A stretch of DNA of 64,000 nt, from NCBI GenBank assembly GCA_943704425.1, contig CALSCP010001493.1:42196-106195 (forward strand). Reading direction: 5' to 3'. Made by a program: the position numbers and the translations under genes. Positions 21,957 through 34,569 of the stretch are shown here, one piece after another (within the stretch, counting starts at the first letter, position 1; each line of letters begins with the position of its first letter). The DNA is from Ministeria vibrans ATCC 50519 (Eukaryota > Opisthokonta > Filasterea). The notes beneath the pieces are model-generated. The model saw nothing but the letters and a program-made list of their open reading frames with translations, was not told the DNA's origin and searched no databases.

Positions 21957-21997
<41 letters not shown>

Positions 21998-24158
21998 CGA
22001 CGATGATGATGTTGATGATGGTGACGACGTCGACCGCGATAAAGAGGGGCAAGGGCGAGCGGCAGGGGTACCAAGCGTGTCCAAGTCGACTATTGGCGCA
22101 CAGGATGAAGTGTCGCGCGAGAACCGCCGTGAGCGTCAGAAGATGGCAGCGATTGGTCGTGTGGTTGCCGTAGAAGACGAGTTGGACTGGTCGCCACTGG
22201 TCAAATCGGCGCACGGCTCGATGCCAAACTTACGCAACAGTTCGTCAACAACGCTGTGGGACACCCTTAAGAGCAGCAGTAGCAGTCAGTACAAGACTGC
22301 CACTGGGCCGTTGGGTTCGTCCACCACGAGCAGCGAGAAGATTGGGCAACCTTCGTCGACGTCGGTGACGTCTCACGAGGAGTCACTGTCGGTCACGGAG
22401 TTGTTGGCACGGATGCGCGAGCGAGCGGAGCTTATCTCGGCGACGGTGGACATTGTCTCGGAGTTGGGCCAGGCTCATCCGCGCACTGCCAAGATTCTCT
22501 TGGTCAAGGGTAGCACGTCGACTAGTCACATGAGTGCGACAGAAACGAGCAGTGGTGAACATTTGGGGTTGCGTGGGTCATCCTCATCGGAACTGTTGCG
22601 TCTGGCACGTACCAGTGACCCATCTATGCCGCCGTGCATCTCCTCGGAAGAGTTCATTGACCGACTGTTGCGCCAGCGCAAGCACATGCACGACTTGATG
22701 GACTTGCAGATGAAGCAAAATTTCGACTTTGCCATCCTGACTCGTTGTATACAGGAAGTGCCTGATGTGCTGGCGGTGCGGGCAACCCATGAGGTCCGCC
22801 GTACAAGTGCAGGGGTAGCAGAGGCAGAGGTTAAAAAGAGCTCAGGAGGGCAGAGTGTGACTCCAGGAGGAGGTGGAGCAGGGGGTAGAGGTATAAAGGA
22901 GGCAAGAACTGTGACAGGGGGTGATGAGGATGATGATGGCGACGACGACGATGATGATGACGATGATGGGATGGACGATTTGGAAGACAGTGATGGGGGA
23001 GCAGCTGATGACGATGGTGTGCCACGACGGGTGTCAACCGTGAGCGAAGGGGACGAGGAAGATGCGATGAGGTGTGAGAGAGGGGAGTCGAGCGAGGGAG
23101 ACGAGCTGTTGTCGGTGCCTCCTAACTTGGACGTGTTTGGGCGCCGCAAGAGTGCACAGCAGCGCCACTTGCTTCGATTGCGTGAGTCGTTCCAGGTGCT
23201 GCGCAACCAGGCCAAGGAAGAGGAGCACTTGAAGGCGTTGGAGTTGAAGGTGTCAGCATCTCGAAAGAAGCAGCAGACGGCGATTGTGATCAAGCCGAAT
23301 GTGACTGTCCAGACGCGACCGAGTACGTCACAGCTGGCACATGTGCAGAATGAGCTTGATCCGGCAGAGGAAGAGGAAGCCGATGCCGACGACGATGATG
23401 ATGTTGATATTGACGATGATGACTCTGAAGGGGAAGTGGGCGATGACGAGGACGATGATGATGCAGTAGGGGTGTTTGGGGGTGGTGGTGGTAGTGGTGA
23501 GTCCATGCTCTCGCCTGAGGAGCTTGAGGAGGCGCCCACCCAGTTGCTTGAGGAGCAGATGGCACTGTACCAGTCGAAGAGTGAGCAATTGGGGACGGTG
23601 TTGCATTCGCTGATGTCGTCGCGGCAAAAGAAGAAGGTGGAGGGAGCTGAGGGCGCGGACGACGCGGAGACGGGTGGGGCTGAGAGTACCGAGAGCGACA
23701 GTGCGAGGCCGAGTGCATCACAACAAGCACTGATGAACATGCACATGGAGGTGAAGCAAGGGATGTCGCAGGTGGAAGCGCTGTTGAAGCGACGGTACCA
23801 GGCGGCGCGTGATGGTTCACTGAGTGCGCCAGTGTCACCGTCTGCGGGACTGAAGCGGACTCAACAGGAAGGGAAGCCAATGCTGCTGGCACGGCCCTCG
23901 CACACGGCCATGCAACGGATGCCGCTGGACACGGGCAGTGGAACGATAGACGAGTTTGCAGGGGGAGTCAAGGTAGAGGATCCACTGCCGACCATGTCGG
24001 ACAGCGACGAGCCGTCGGATCTTTGTGCGCGCGAGGCAGTCCTTCAAGCGCAGGGCATTGAGTTCGGTCTGTCTGACGACGATGCGACCGACATTGAGTC
24101 GGACATGTCCGATGACAGTTATGAGGATGACTTTGAAGATTTGTACACCCAGTGTTAA
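18138..24158 (+). CDS. Large Ras guanine-nucleotide exchange factor with C1-type zinc finger
   Basis: A single uninterrupted exon encodes 2006 residues. An atypical C1/phorbol-ester-type zinc finger (FFPVSCAVCSKFM ... CLKCRGCSIAIHERCLPF ... KC) lies around residues 265-320. A RasGEF N-terminal segment follows, then the CDC25 catalytic domain: SPVELANELTVIDSQLFNVI, AFIERFNDVTLFVM, RAQVIAHFIKTAAMCRRLNN, YNGLKALIAGLQSAAI and VPFLGVYLTDLVML, about residues 450-860. A Gly-rich loop is inserted just before VPFLGVYL. The remaining 1100 residues are disordered and acidic, with several Asp runs and short coiled coils. CDC25 domains load Ras-family GTPases with GTP; the C1 finger suggests membrane recruitment. 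Very long intronless genes are rare among its neighbours. Confidence 0.93.
21949..22020 (+). repeat. GAC/GAT run encoding polyaspartate in the RasGEF gene
   Basis: A mostly (GAC)n then (GAT)n stretch encodes more than 20 acidic residues; shorter Asp runs occur at about 22930-22980 and 23385-23465. Confidence 0.9.
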
Positions 24159-24321
24159 AAATTTATTGAACAGAATTATTATTATTATTACTATTATTAT
24201 TATAATTATTATTATTCTCCTTTGTTTGTAATGGAACATATTTATTTTTCGGGCAGGGTATATTAGTCTTGTGCGTGCGTGTCTGTGTGTGTGTGTGTGT
24301 GAAACGAGAGCGAGGGTTGCT

Positions 24322-25129
24322 TTAGTAGCGGTCTTCGGGCAGCAGATTGTACTTCATCCGAATGTCGTCCGTGCGCGCTTTGCGTTCCGACTTGCGTTCC
24401 GACTGACGGGCAGCGCGCGCCTGATACTGCGCCTCTTCTTCAGCCGCGATCTTGTTAAGGTAGCGACGGTAGCGCTTCTTGTTCCACTTGCGGTAGCAGC
24501 AGTAGAGGCCGACGAGGAGGAGCGCACCGAGCGCAATGCCAAACGAAATGGCAATGGCCATAAGAACGTTCCACGGCGACTGGCACGTCTCGTAGTACAG
24601 GCTGTACGTGGAGCACCCGTTGCCGTCTTGCGCTTCCACGGGGAAGCTCTTGCCCTTCTACATGCCGTGCAAACGATGGGAGAAAGAGTGAGACAAAATA
24701 TCATCGAAAAAAGTTCCCCCAAACACAGAAAAAAAAAACAAAAAAAAACAAAACGGTTCAGAGGATAAGAGGAAGGGGAAAAAAGGGGAAGTCAAGAGGA
24801 CGAGAGGGTGGAAATGGACCATATGGACATAGGGAGACGCGAGAGGGAGGCGCAGGGAGGGCGTACGAGGCGGCAGGGGGCAACGGGACCGCCGCACCAC
24901 ACGCAATCGCTGTTGTCCAGACACTGCTTGCACGTTTCGTTGAGGCCGTGGATGTTGCACGGGTCAGGCGTGGTTTGGGCTGTAGCAATGCCAGCAAGGC
25001 ACAGAATGAGTCCTGAGAAGACGAGAAGGGCGAGAGAGAGAGAGAGAGAGAATGAGGAGCGGAAAGAGGGAAACTTGTGTGTGTTTGGTCTCTACCAAGA
25101 AGTAACAGGGGCCTTCTTGGTAATGACAT
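24322..25129 (-). CDS. PTTG1IP: PTTG1IP-like type I membrane protein (PSI domain)
   Basis: Three exons (25096-25129, 24867-25012, 24322-24657) give 171 residues. A signal peptide (PLLLLGLILCLAGIATA) is followed by a short PSI-like Cys domain (NETCKQCLDNSDCVWCG). A transmembrane helix (VLMAIAISFGIALGALLLVG) leads to a Cys/Tyr/Arg-rich juxtamembrane stretch and a charged helix ending ARTDDIRMKYNLL. The end closely resembles the RHDEIRKKYGL ending of animal PTTG1-interacting protein, and the length is similar. Known roles in animals are binding of securin and modulation of iodide transporter trafficking; what it does in a protist is unknown. Its 3' end converges on RasGEF across 163 bp of AT-rich sequence. 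Confidence 0.82.
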
Positions 25130-25443
25130 GGTACAAGAGATAGACTGCGCAAAGTTAAAATGGGGCGTTGAGACTTTTTATAGGGAGTAGGAAAATAAAT
25201 TGAAGAAGAAGATTTCCATTTTCCAATAGACAATAGTCAATACTCAATAGAAATTGAATTTGATCATTGAATAATATAATTTTAGCAAAAGATGCAGTAA
25301 AAGTCGAGCAGAAGCATATAGAAGAAGAAGAAAAAAATTATTATAATAAAATAATTATTGGTGGTTTTCACTGGGAGGTGGGGTAGCCCCTAAGAGACCA
25401 AGTGAACGTGGGAAGAGCATCGCGACGAGTGTGGCCGGCGTCT

Positions 25444-25517
25444 TCAACCGCACGGAAGAACTGTTGGTGCAACTGTAGAAGACGTAAACATCGAGAGTCG
25501 AAAGAGTAAGAGAGAAA

Positions 25518-25591
<74 letters not shown>

Positions 25592-27911
25592 GGAGAAAGA
25601 GACAAAGTAATAGAGAGAGAGAGAGAGAGGAGGTAAGAGAGGAATAGAGGAGAAACGAGGAAAACTGACCTGGAATGAAGATGGCGTAGATAAAGACGAT
25701 AAGGAGGTGGATGGCAATGAAGGGTAGGCCCAAAGTGTGCCAGCAGCGCCGCTTCCATCTGCCCTTGACCTGAATGTTCATCCGCGCGACCACCTCTGAG
25801 TAGTTTTTGTGCAGCGAAGGTCCTAGTTTCCTAAGAGAGTGAGAGTGTGTGTGTCAGAGAGAGAGAGAGAGGAGGGAGAAAGGAAGATGGCGTGAGTGGG
25901 TGAGCGATAGTGGTGATAAAGTGGTGGAGTCTTACTCTTCGCCAAGTTCAAGGAGCTCACGGAAGAGCGAGCGAGCGAGCGTCAGATCCTCCCAACGCCA
26001 GGCACAGTACGCACGGAGGTCGCGGACACGCAGCTCGCTGTCGGTGATGGTATCCGCGTTAATGAGACGACGTTTTTTATCCGAGTCGGGCTTCTTCTCG
26101 GGTTTGTCAGCATCGGGCACGGCAGGGATAGTCGCGCGAAGGTACAGGATGCAGTCGCGCATCGCCCGCCCGATGCGGGCGTTCGAGGGGTCTTTCTGCG
26201 CCTTGAAGCAGTCGAACCGCAGACGCGCACGGTACTCCAGCCACCCGGCATGGTGCGGGTCGGCCGCAATGAGCTGCTTCACGTAGCTACAGCAGTACGA
26301 TATCATACAAGTATAGTCAGTGATATGTTGTTGTCTCTTTCTATAACTTGGTTCCTTTCTTCCTCTCTCTCTCTATCGCTTTGTTTCTTTCTCCCTCCTT
26401 TCTCTCTCTCTCTCTATTGTCTGTTCCCTTACTGGAGCATGCTCTTGAGTTGATGTCTCGAGAGAACACCTTCGTTGATGTTGCGCACGGCAGACATGCC
26501 CAGTGCAATCAGAGCCAGTTGAATGCCCGGCAGTGTCTCGTTGATGGAGGCGTGCAGTTTCTTCTTGTTGCACAGCTGTAGACCACGGCGCACGTAATTT
26601 CTGCTCTTGCTTGGGTTCTCTGCCTTATCCTTGGCCACCACGCTCATCGCAAAGAGCGCTGCGACACGGACCGCAGGCGCCTCGCGACTGCGCGCCTTCT
26701 TCTTCAGACCTTTCACCTGCTTCCTAGCTGCCTTCTTTTTCTTCTTGTCGTCCGGAATGGGCTCACGCATCACCTCGAGAATGCCTGCAATCGTAGACTT
26801 CACGTCGGCATCCTCCGACACGACCGTTTCCAGCACAGCGCCGTTGGCGGGGTCCTTGAGGAAGGGAACCCCCGCATTGCGCTCCCCCGTCGCACCCGCA
26901 AGGGTCACCGACAGATCCACAAGCTGCTTGTTGCCAACGTCCGCGCCAGTTTCAAAGCTGAACAGACCCTTGGCGTCGACACTCGATGCATTGCCGCACA
27001 TGACGCGCTGCACAATGTACGCTGAAGAAGATGCAAAGTGGCTCAAGTGAGTGGGAAGCAAAAATGAGTTGCTCGCACAAGGAAACCGCAAACCACCCCC
27101 TGGAGCGAGGCAGCGTCGACAAGAAGAGTAGACTGCAAGGGCTGTAAGGGCGTACGGGGCCGGAGACGCGCAAACGGCGGTGTGTGGTTGAGAGCTCACA
27201 CCCTTGGCGTCCGTTTAAAAATACACATCTGTCGTTGGGCGGTTTTGGGTGTGCTATTGCTGCAACAGCCATGGCAGAGTCTTTGGATAGTACAACAATA
27301 AGCAAGACGCGTGCGATCGAGCAGCGGCGAGCTCTGCGTCGCGTAGGATCTGGCGGTGACGTGTGTTGCCATGAACATTTCACACAATTTTCCGAACGCG
27401 TTCGGGCCAGTATTGAAGCGCGCAGCAAGGAATACGATTCGCGGGAGCATTATTCACCCGCTGGCGAGGGTGCGGCGGCGATTGGGGGACAGCGTGTCGA
27501 GGAAGGCAAAACGGAAAGCAAACAACAACATTTTTTCGCCATTCTCTTACATCGGTTGCCTTCGTAGGTAGAGTCGTCGTTGGGGGCGCTCTCGAAGATG
27601 GGGGCTGCACTGGCATCGCGCGTGACGGCGCCCTTCACGTCTGTGCTGAACGACTTGGCGGTGGGCATTGCGGCAGCGGCGTCGGAGCCGTCTGCGCCCG
27701 GCTCAGGCACATCCACTGCCACCTCGTCGGCATTGGCCGCCGCGCCATCGTCCTCTGCTGCCTTGCTGCTATCCTCGCCGGCTTCAGTGGCGGCGGGGGC
27801 AGCGTCAGCGGCAGGGGAGGCGTCAGCGGCAGGGGGTGCCGCGTCGGATGCGACCACAGCCTCCTCGGAGGGCGCTGCGACGTCTTGCATTGGGATCTCT
27901 TCGTCAGCCAT
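25444..27911 (-). CDS. Tail-anchored membrane protein of unknown family
   Basis: Five exons (27551-27911, 26433-27021, 25936-26286, 25670-25830, 25444-25472) splice in phase to 496 residues. The N-terminal 120 residues are Ala/Asp/Glu-rich and disordered. The body is helical and looks like an ARM/TPR-type solenoid (for example RVAALFAMSVVAKDK and LPGIQLALIALGMSAV), with a Lys-rich segment (KKKKKAARKQVKGLKKK). Near the end a hydrophobic helix (LPFIAIHLLIVFIYAIFIPG) is followed by only nine residues, so the protein is probably tail-anchored with its bulk in the cytosol. I recognise no family. The first intron (27022-27550) is 529 bp, far longer than usual here, and the last contains a long (AG)n tract. 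The final exon is short, so the exact C terminus is uncertain. Confidence 0.65.
25527..25589. repeat. (AG)n microsatellite in tail-anchored gene intron
   Basis: About 60 bp of pure AG in intron 25473-25669, read as (CT)n in the transcript, as in the HA-repeat gene. Confidence 0.9.
27271..27567 (+). CDS. Possible nested gene inside a 529-bp intron on the opposite strand
   Basis: An ATG at 27271 opens a 98-codon plus-strand frame (MAESLDSTTISKTRAIEQRR onward) rich in Arg/Glu/Ser, with amphipathic helical character (HFTQFSERVRASIEARSKEY). It lies mostly inside the long first intron of the minus-strand tail-anchored gene. No family recognised. The overlapping minus frame 27196-27450 is also open, so this may be chance. 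Confidence 0.25.
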   Translation: MAESLDSTTISKTRAIEQRRALRRVGSGGDVCCHEHFTQFSERVRASIEARSKEYDSREHYSPAGEGAAAIGGQRVEEGKTESKQQHFFAILLHRLPS

Positions 27912-28091
27912 AGTGTGTGAAGCGGGTACTTGTGACTTTGTTTGAATGTGAATGCAGAAGAAGAAAAACTAGAAGAAGAAGAAGATCCTAAATCACAAAC
28001 AAAAAGACTATAAATTATTTTTGTCTTGTTTGTTATATGACATTGTACAGCCCTCTATTCTCTTCAACGTAATAGACGAATCGGTTTTGGT

Positions 28092-31000
28092 TTATACAAA
28101 AGCAGACTTGGCGTCGGACTTGGGCCTTATTATAGCCTCAATGGCAGCAATGACTTGGCGGTAGCGCGGCGTGTCAAGATGTTGCTCGTCAACATCGCCA
28201 TGCGAGAACATATGGCCGCGACAGATCTTGAGAAGACGGTCAAGAAGTGCCAGTTGTTCGGTGGTGAGCGATGAGCGACTGCTTGTGGCCGGCTCAACGA
28301 TCTCATTGGCTGCTTCGACAACAAAGAGCCAGACATGCTTGAGAAAGATGGCGTGCACAGACGTCTGCAGCGATTGCAGCGTCGTCTCGAGTGTGTTCTC
28401 CAGGAAGGCGTGGATGCGCTCACAGGCACTCTCGTGCACCACCGTACCCATTGACGACGTCGACACCTGACGCGACTCTCCCTCGTCTTCATCGTCTGTC
28501 AGCGTTGTCAACGCTTGCTCATGACGCACCCCTCCATCACCAGCGCCACCACCACTACTACCAGCGGCAGCAGAACTTGCTGCACCGCCTGGCAAAGCAG
28601 CACCCGCACCACCACTGGAGGCTACGTTGGCATCGCTGGGATGCAGCAACGAGCGAGTAGTCGCACTCAGTTGCTTGTTTGCCTTGCTCTTGTTGCACAC
28701 GACGGTCAAGTCATCGTCAGCGGTGGACGTTAGGGCCGTCATGGAAGCCGCGCCTGCGTCCGTTGACGACGACACGTGCTCGTTGCTGGAGCGTGGTCGT
28801 CGTCGCAGGGTAAAACGACTGCGCAAGGACCCTTTCGACTTGGTGTCCTTCTTGGATGTGGGGGCATCCTTACCGCACGGCCCCAGTGCCACAAGTAGCA
28901 CAAGTACAACGCCTCGGGCACACATGAACGAGTACTCCTTTAGCAGCGTCGCCAAGGTCACGTCCACACTGGTAAAGGCCTCGTCAAAGGCATCGAGGAT
29001 GCGCGAGTCGCTTGGCGGTGCTGCTGTTGTGCCAGCCGCTATCGCGTCCTTGTCTGCGCCTGGCGATGCCAACACAGCCTCCGCAGCGAGCGTACCATTG
29101 TCAATGTCCCCTTGCGAGACACGACGGTTGCGCGTCGCGTACAGCTCAGTGGCATCCGTGGTGCGCGATGCGTGTAGGCGCTGTTGTCGCGACTGTGGTT
29201 GTGTTTGTTGCTGCTGCTGCTGTTTCTGTGGCTGCTGCTGGTGCTGCTGCTGCTGCTGCGAAGATGATTGGTTGGAGTCAAGCACACTGTCGTTGAAAGA
29301 GTCGTTGAGCTCGTCAATGACGTTACGCACGCCAATAGAGAAGCAGAAGGACTCGAGACGCGCGCGGGCCACCACAAGATTGTTAATGCACATGGAAACT
29401 TCGACGGAGGGCACAAAACGGTAAAAGGCGTCCTCAAATGACATGGGCTTGAGCGCAAGACGCCAGCGACTAAGTAGATCGTGGATAGCGGTGGTGCAGG
29501 TCGCCTGAGGCAGGCGACGACGGTGGACGTCGCGCACGCTCGTCGTGTACTTGACAATGGCCGTCGAGACGGACTGTGCAAATATGGTCTTGAACATGGC
29601 CAGAATGTGTGCGTCGTCCCAGCGCAGTGATGCCATAAAGGTGTTGTTTTGGTGCATCAGATCAAAGAGGTCACCAACACTCGAGCTCTGCAGCTGCTCC
29701 TTGGTGGTGTCGCGACGGAACTGATCGCTGCTCACCACAATCTCCACCCACTGCTTCATCTTGGCGTCCACCGACTCAAGCCACTTGAATACAAAGGGAA
29801 GGAACCAATCCGAGAGGGGCAACATTGCTTGGACCGCCGCGTACTTGTCAGCGGCCAGTCGTCGTCGCAGCCACAAGCGAATGTCGCGCAGTTTGAAGTA
29901 CAAATCAAACATTTCGGTGCTGACCTCAACAGGAACTGCTTGGAATACACGCTCAAGGTCCTCACTCAGCAGCTCAATGTACACCGAGGAGGTTGCATGG
30001 ACAAGCTGCTCCTCAATGCCTGAAAATAATAATATAATAATAAAAACACCAGGGAGAGAAATTAAAAAAGGAAATCCACAACCGCAGAGAAAGGGATATT
30101 GATAAAAATCCAACAAAAACAACGTCAAATCCACACCACACACATCTATCTTCACGTACCGAGAGCGTAGAGGCCACTGAAGAAGGCCGTGTCTCTCGCT
30201 ATTTCCTCGGCAATGTGCTCCACCAGCTTCAGCATTCGCACCACTTGAACATATGCAGATTTGGCAGAGCGACGATCGGCGCTGCACACAAAAGTCAAAA
30301 AAAAAAGACAGGCAAGGGAGAAAAAACGCAAAGTAATTAAGAACGAGAATAGCGTTGTTGTTGTGTGTGAATGAGTTACCCTCCTTCGCTAGGAATGGAC
30401 ATGGCCGACAGGCGCCGGTACATGTCAACTGCGCCCTGTCGCATGCACGTCGTAACCAGGTCGGGCAATGCATGGTACTCCGGATTGGCTCTCTACACAG
30501 AGACACGCAAAGAAAAGAGAGAGAGAGAAAGAAAGAAAGAGAGATAGAGAAGGGAGAAAGAGACAAAGTGATAGAGAGAGAAACAAAGTGATAGAGAGAG
30601 AGAAACAAAGTGATAGAGAGAGAGAGAGTTTGAGAGAGTTTGAGAGAGAGAGAGATAGAGAGAGAGAGAACGAGAGAATGAAGGAAGAAAGAAAGAACAA
30701 ATAGAAAGAGGGAGAAACGAAAGAGAAAGAACAAATAGATAAAAAATCAGACACTCATTGGTTGCCACACGCATTTGATATACTTGAAAGATGCGCGTTT
30801 GAAGAATAGCACGAAGGCAGTCGACGTTGGCGGCAAGAGCACCATCTGCGCCCGAGCTGCTGAAGCAGTCCTTGTACTTTTTCAGCTGGGAAATAACAAA
30901 AACGTTTGTCAACTTCCATGGGAATACTATTTGTTACGCCATACTTGGTCAATGAGATACTGCGACATGCTGTTGAGAATAGCCAGGTAGGACGTGGCAA

Positions 31001-31279
31001 GGGCGTCGGACATGCGCTCGGAGCACGCCTCAACGTCCTCAAGGGCGATTTGCACAACGCTTGTGTCGACTACGCCTCGCTTCTCGCACTCCTCGGCGAG
31101 TGTGCTTAGCAGTGCCAAACGTTGCTCCAGCTGTGACACCCCATGACGCCACGCGTACTCTTTGAGAACACACAGGCTGAACATCGACAGAGGTCCCTAT
31201 ACACGACAAGAGTGAGCAATCGCACGCACACGGTCACATACTCACACATATTGTACATAAAAAGGATACACAATAATTA

Positions 31280-31325
<46 letters not shown>

Positions 31326-31347
31326 TTATAACAATAATAATAATAAC

Positions 31348-31405
<58 letters not shown>

Positions 31406-34400
31406 TATATTATTATTATTATACACTGCAATTCCCCTTTCTCCTACCGGATAAAGACCGCGCACTACGGTGCCCGATTCGGACTCAGCCACAAGAAGCG
31501 GCTCTGCCGCACTGGGGTCGGCGGCATCGACAAATTCGGAAAAGTCGCCTTCGTCGACGGCGCGCTCGTACTCGTCAAGCTCAGAGGTGATCATGAAGCG
31601 CATGAGACGACGGTAGAGGGCCGTGTGATCGGGAACGGCGTGGCGCGACGGATAGCGTGCCCACTCAAAGTGCAGTGCAAGACGCACCTGTCCAACCGTG
31701 ACACCTTCCTCGACAACACTCTGCCAGAGGACCATGTCCCAGTCGGTGGAAGATGCGCACCAGCCCGAGGAGTTGGACGTCAACAGCGCCTGAAGACTTT
31801 CAGTGAGATCAATGTCGACGACGCCGACGCGCGGATCATCGTGCATGACAAAGTTGTCGTCAGGCGTCACATGCTCAGCAACGGCATCAAAAGGACGCGT
31901 GAAGAAGGGCTGGGTGGCCGTGACAGCGGCCGCATCTGAGTCCCACAGACCCAACTGCAGGTGTAGTGTTGGATATGGCACGTCGACAACAAACCCCCCG
32001 GCACCGCCCCAATCCTGGAATTTCCAGGGTGTTCCTTCGCCCGTCAAGCTGTTGCTGGCTGTGGTCGCATTGCTTCCGGGAAGACTGGCGGTGGAAGGAA
32101 GTGATGGGAGTGACTGAGCATTGCTACCGCTGATTCCGTTGCTGTTATTGTTCACGCGGGAAGGACGGGTGGCAACGGGATGGTGCTGAGAGTGGGGGGT
32201 TGTGCCATGGTCGTCGACAAAGGTTGGCAGCGTGGCGGTAAGGGCGGCGACGGAGCGGCTGGACAGCTGTCGAGGGTCGACGGAGGGTGATACGGTGCGT
32301 TGAGTGTGCGGCGAGAATTGACGGAGTTGCGCTGAAGGGGTGGTGGGACGCGATGAGGAAGACGAGGGAGCAAACTGCTTGGTGGGGGTGCAGGGGCGCG
32401 AGTGCGCAGCAGAAGTGTTGGTGGAGGGTGCGGAGAAGGGGAGGGCGGGAGGCGGACGCACGTCAAGCACGGCAATGCGAACGGAGCCCATGAAGCCGAG
32501 GGGCTGTGGGGGCGACTGAGGTTGCTCATTGTGGTGGGGCTGGTGCAAAGTAGACGCCTGGCCAAACTGGAGGGGCACATCGGCGAGCCATTGGACACGC
32601 TGAAGAGCGGTGCGGAGGAGCTGATCAACGTTATCCTGGAGCAAAGGCTCCTCGTCAAGGTCGTCAAAGGTGCCAAGGAAGTTTGCGTTGAGAACTGGGC
32701 GGAGGTCGCGCAGGAGGCCACGGACATCGTCGCCGGACGTGGCCATTTCACGATGGAGCAGGTAGACGTGCTGGTCGGCGTGGGCGGGCATAGAGAAGGC
32801 ACTGCGCAGACGCCAGACAAGCGCCTCAAGTGGCATGGTCATGCTCGAGGTGTTGTTATTGTTGTTGTTGAATGGACACGATTCGGCGCGTGTTGTGGAT
32901 GTTTGACGGGCGGGGACACTGAAAGCGCGCTTACGTCGTGGACGGGGGCGAGGCTGTTGCTGTTGCTGCTGCTGGTGATGAAAGTGGTAGTGGTGTGTGG
33001 ACGGAGCAGCAAGGGAAACGGCGCGGGGACGGCGTCGGGGGTTGGTAGACGGCGAAACAGGGCAATGGGAGTCGGTGATGAGAATGGAGTCGAGAATGCG
33101 CTCAAACTGATCGGTGAGGAGACGCACACGCGCACGAATGTGTTCTTCTTGGTGGCCCGAATGGCCGGGCAGGCTGGTGGACGAGAGGGAGCGCATTGCC
33201 TTAGGGGACGGAGCAGCGCGGGGGGTGGAAGGCGAGTGATCGTTGGTGTATGTGTCGGTGGGAGTGCCGGAGGTGGTGCGGGGACTGGCGGGTGGAGGGG
33301 TGTGGGAGGCGGGGGGTGGCTTGACCGAGGAGAGGAGAGAGGTGGCGTGGGCGACGCTGACAATGGAGCGTGCGTGGCTGGAAAATATCCCTTTAAGCAT
33401 ACTGGTGACGTCGGCATCGCTGATGGCAACGACAATGGCGCGGCGTTGCTCACCGCCGTGCAGGATAGCATGGATCGACTCACGTAGAATGCGCAAGAAG
33501 AGTATCCGATCCGAGTCGGGTATGAGTGCCACTGCAGCCAAGGGTGCGGCGTAGCGCTCGGTGAGCAATGCGGATGACGAGAGGCGCGATAGATTTCCCA
33601 GAGATGTGTTCTGTTTGATGGCAACTTCGGCAAATTGACGCAGGCGGAAGAGAAGTAGACAGCGATCCTGAACACGCGAGCGCACGTACACATGGAGAGC
33701 ACCATGTTCGGCAATGACGTTGCCTACGACGCCGGCAATGGCAACTTTGCTGAGGGCCAGGTCCCAAAGACGACCGCTGTCTCCAAACGAGGGTTTTGTC
33801 GAGTAGTAGACGGAGGTGCCGGACGGGAGTGAACTTGAGCCGGGCATGCGAAGGCCCGCAAGCGGCTGGAGGCAACAGCGCAGCGTCATGGTGTACAGCG
33901 AGAGGTCGTCGCCCACCAGATACACCTGTGGGCTGCCCAGGGCACCACCCGCCGGGTTGGTCGCAGCGCTGAGAGGGCGTTGCGGGGCGCCGTGCGCGTC
34001 GCAAGATGGAAACGCCGTCGAGCCTGCGCTGCCCGCCTCTGCTGCGCCAAAGCCCGACGCATCCATCCCGCTATGCGCCGTGGCAAACGCCGCCGTGGCA
34101 GCAGCGGCCGCAGCAGCGCGATACGATCCGTCAGCGTCCTGCACAGCACATCAAGTCAAAAACGGATTGAAAGAGATAGTATACATATAAAAAAAAAAAC
34201 ACAACATTGAGTGTTTTTTGGCTTTACCTGTGAGTATTCGCGAAAAAGAGTCTGGAGATCGTCAAGACCTCGACTGATACTGCCATTGCTGCGGAAATCG
34301 CCGCCGTTGCTGCCAATGGAGATGGACGAGACCTGTCGACGATGTTTCTTGACGGCGGACGACGGCGGCGGGCCAGACGCCATCAGCGACGGCAACGAGA

Positions 34401-34437
34401 CGCCCGTCGACGCCGTCGTGGGCGGGGCCAGTGACAT
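28092..34437 (-). CDS. Munc13/UNC13-like MUN-domain protein
   Basis: Seven exons (34228-34437, 31448-34138, 30945-31196, 30769-30885, 30380-30492, 30160-30281, 28092-30019) give 1810 residues. The N-terminal half has a structured region (about residues 110-270) and long Ser/Pro/His/Gln-rich disordered stretches. The C-terminal part is helical, with the pattern of a MUN domain: ADRRSAKSAYVQVVRMLKLV, EHIAEEIARDTAFFSGLYAL, MHQNNTFMASLRWDDAHIL (MHD1-like), CINNLVVARARLESFCFSIG, and a final LTTEQLALLDRLLKI ... GDVDEQHLDTPRYRQVI (MHD2-like). MUN proteins tether vesicles and help open syntaxin for SNARE assembly. The MHD2 region is broken by a Ser/Gly/Ala-rich insert. I see no clear C2 domain. The exon 4 donor (GTGGCA) is a second choice site. 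Confidence 0.6.
31272..31416. repeat. (AAT)n microsatellite in MUN-gene intron
   Basis: Nearly 140 bp of AAT/TAA triplets with a few interruptions in intron 31197-31447. Confidence 0.9.
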
Positions 34438-34569
34438 GCAGCACAACTAAATAATGATAAAATAATGAAGTTTGTTTTTTGTTTGATTTTGAATACGAAG
34501 ATTTATTATTAATCGCTGTCTCGCATGACATTAGACAATAACATAATAATATTAATTAATACTTCGCGA
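34438..34569. promoter_or_regulatory. Shared upstream region of MUN gene (-) and ELAPOR-like gene (+)
   Basis: 132 bp between divergent start codons, strongly AT-rich with TAATAATATTAATTAAT at about 34543-34559. Both promoters must lie here or within the first exons. Confidence 0.5.

Noticed and set aside
22526-23746. 406-codon minus-strand Ser-rich frame inside RasGEF
   Set aside because: Poly-Ser is the antisense reading of Asp/Glu and Thr codons of the RasGEF tail; no domain, no splice context.
30500-30740. Leu/Ser/Phe-rich membrane-like N terminus continuous with the MUN exon frame
   Set aside because: It is intronic GA/CT-rich sequence read through; splice sites on both sides restore the MUN frame.
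31234-31431. Ile/Tyr or Leu repeat peptides
   Set aside because: Products of reading (AAT)n microsatellite; not genes.
32402-33487. 361-codon plus-strand frame within the MUN gene
   Set aside because: Antisense of the disordered Ser/Pro/His region of the MUN protein; Gly/Arg/Val-rich without domain.
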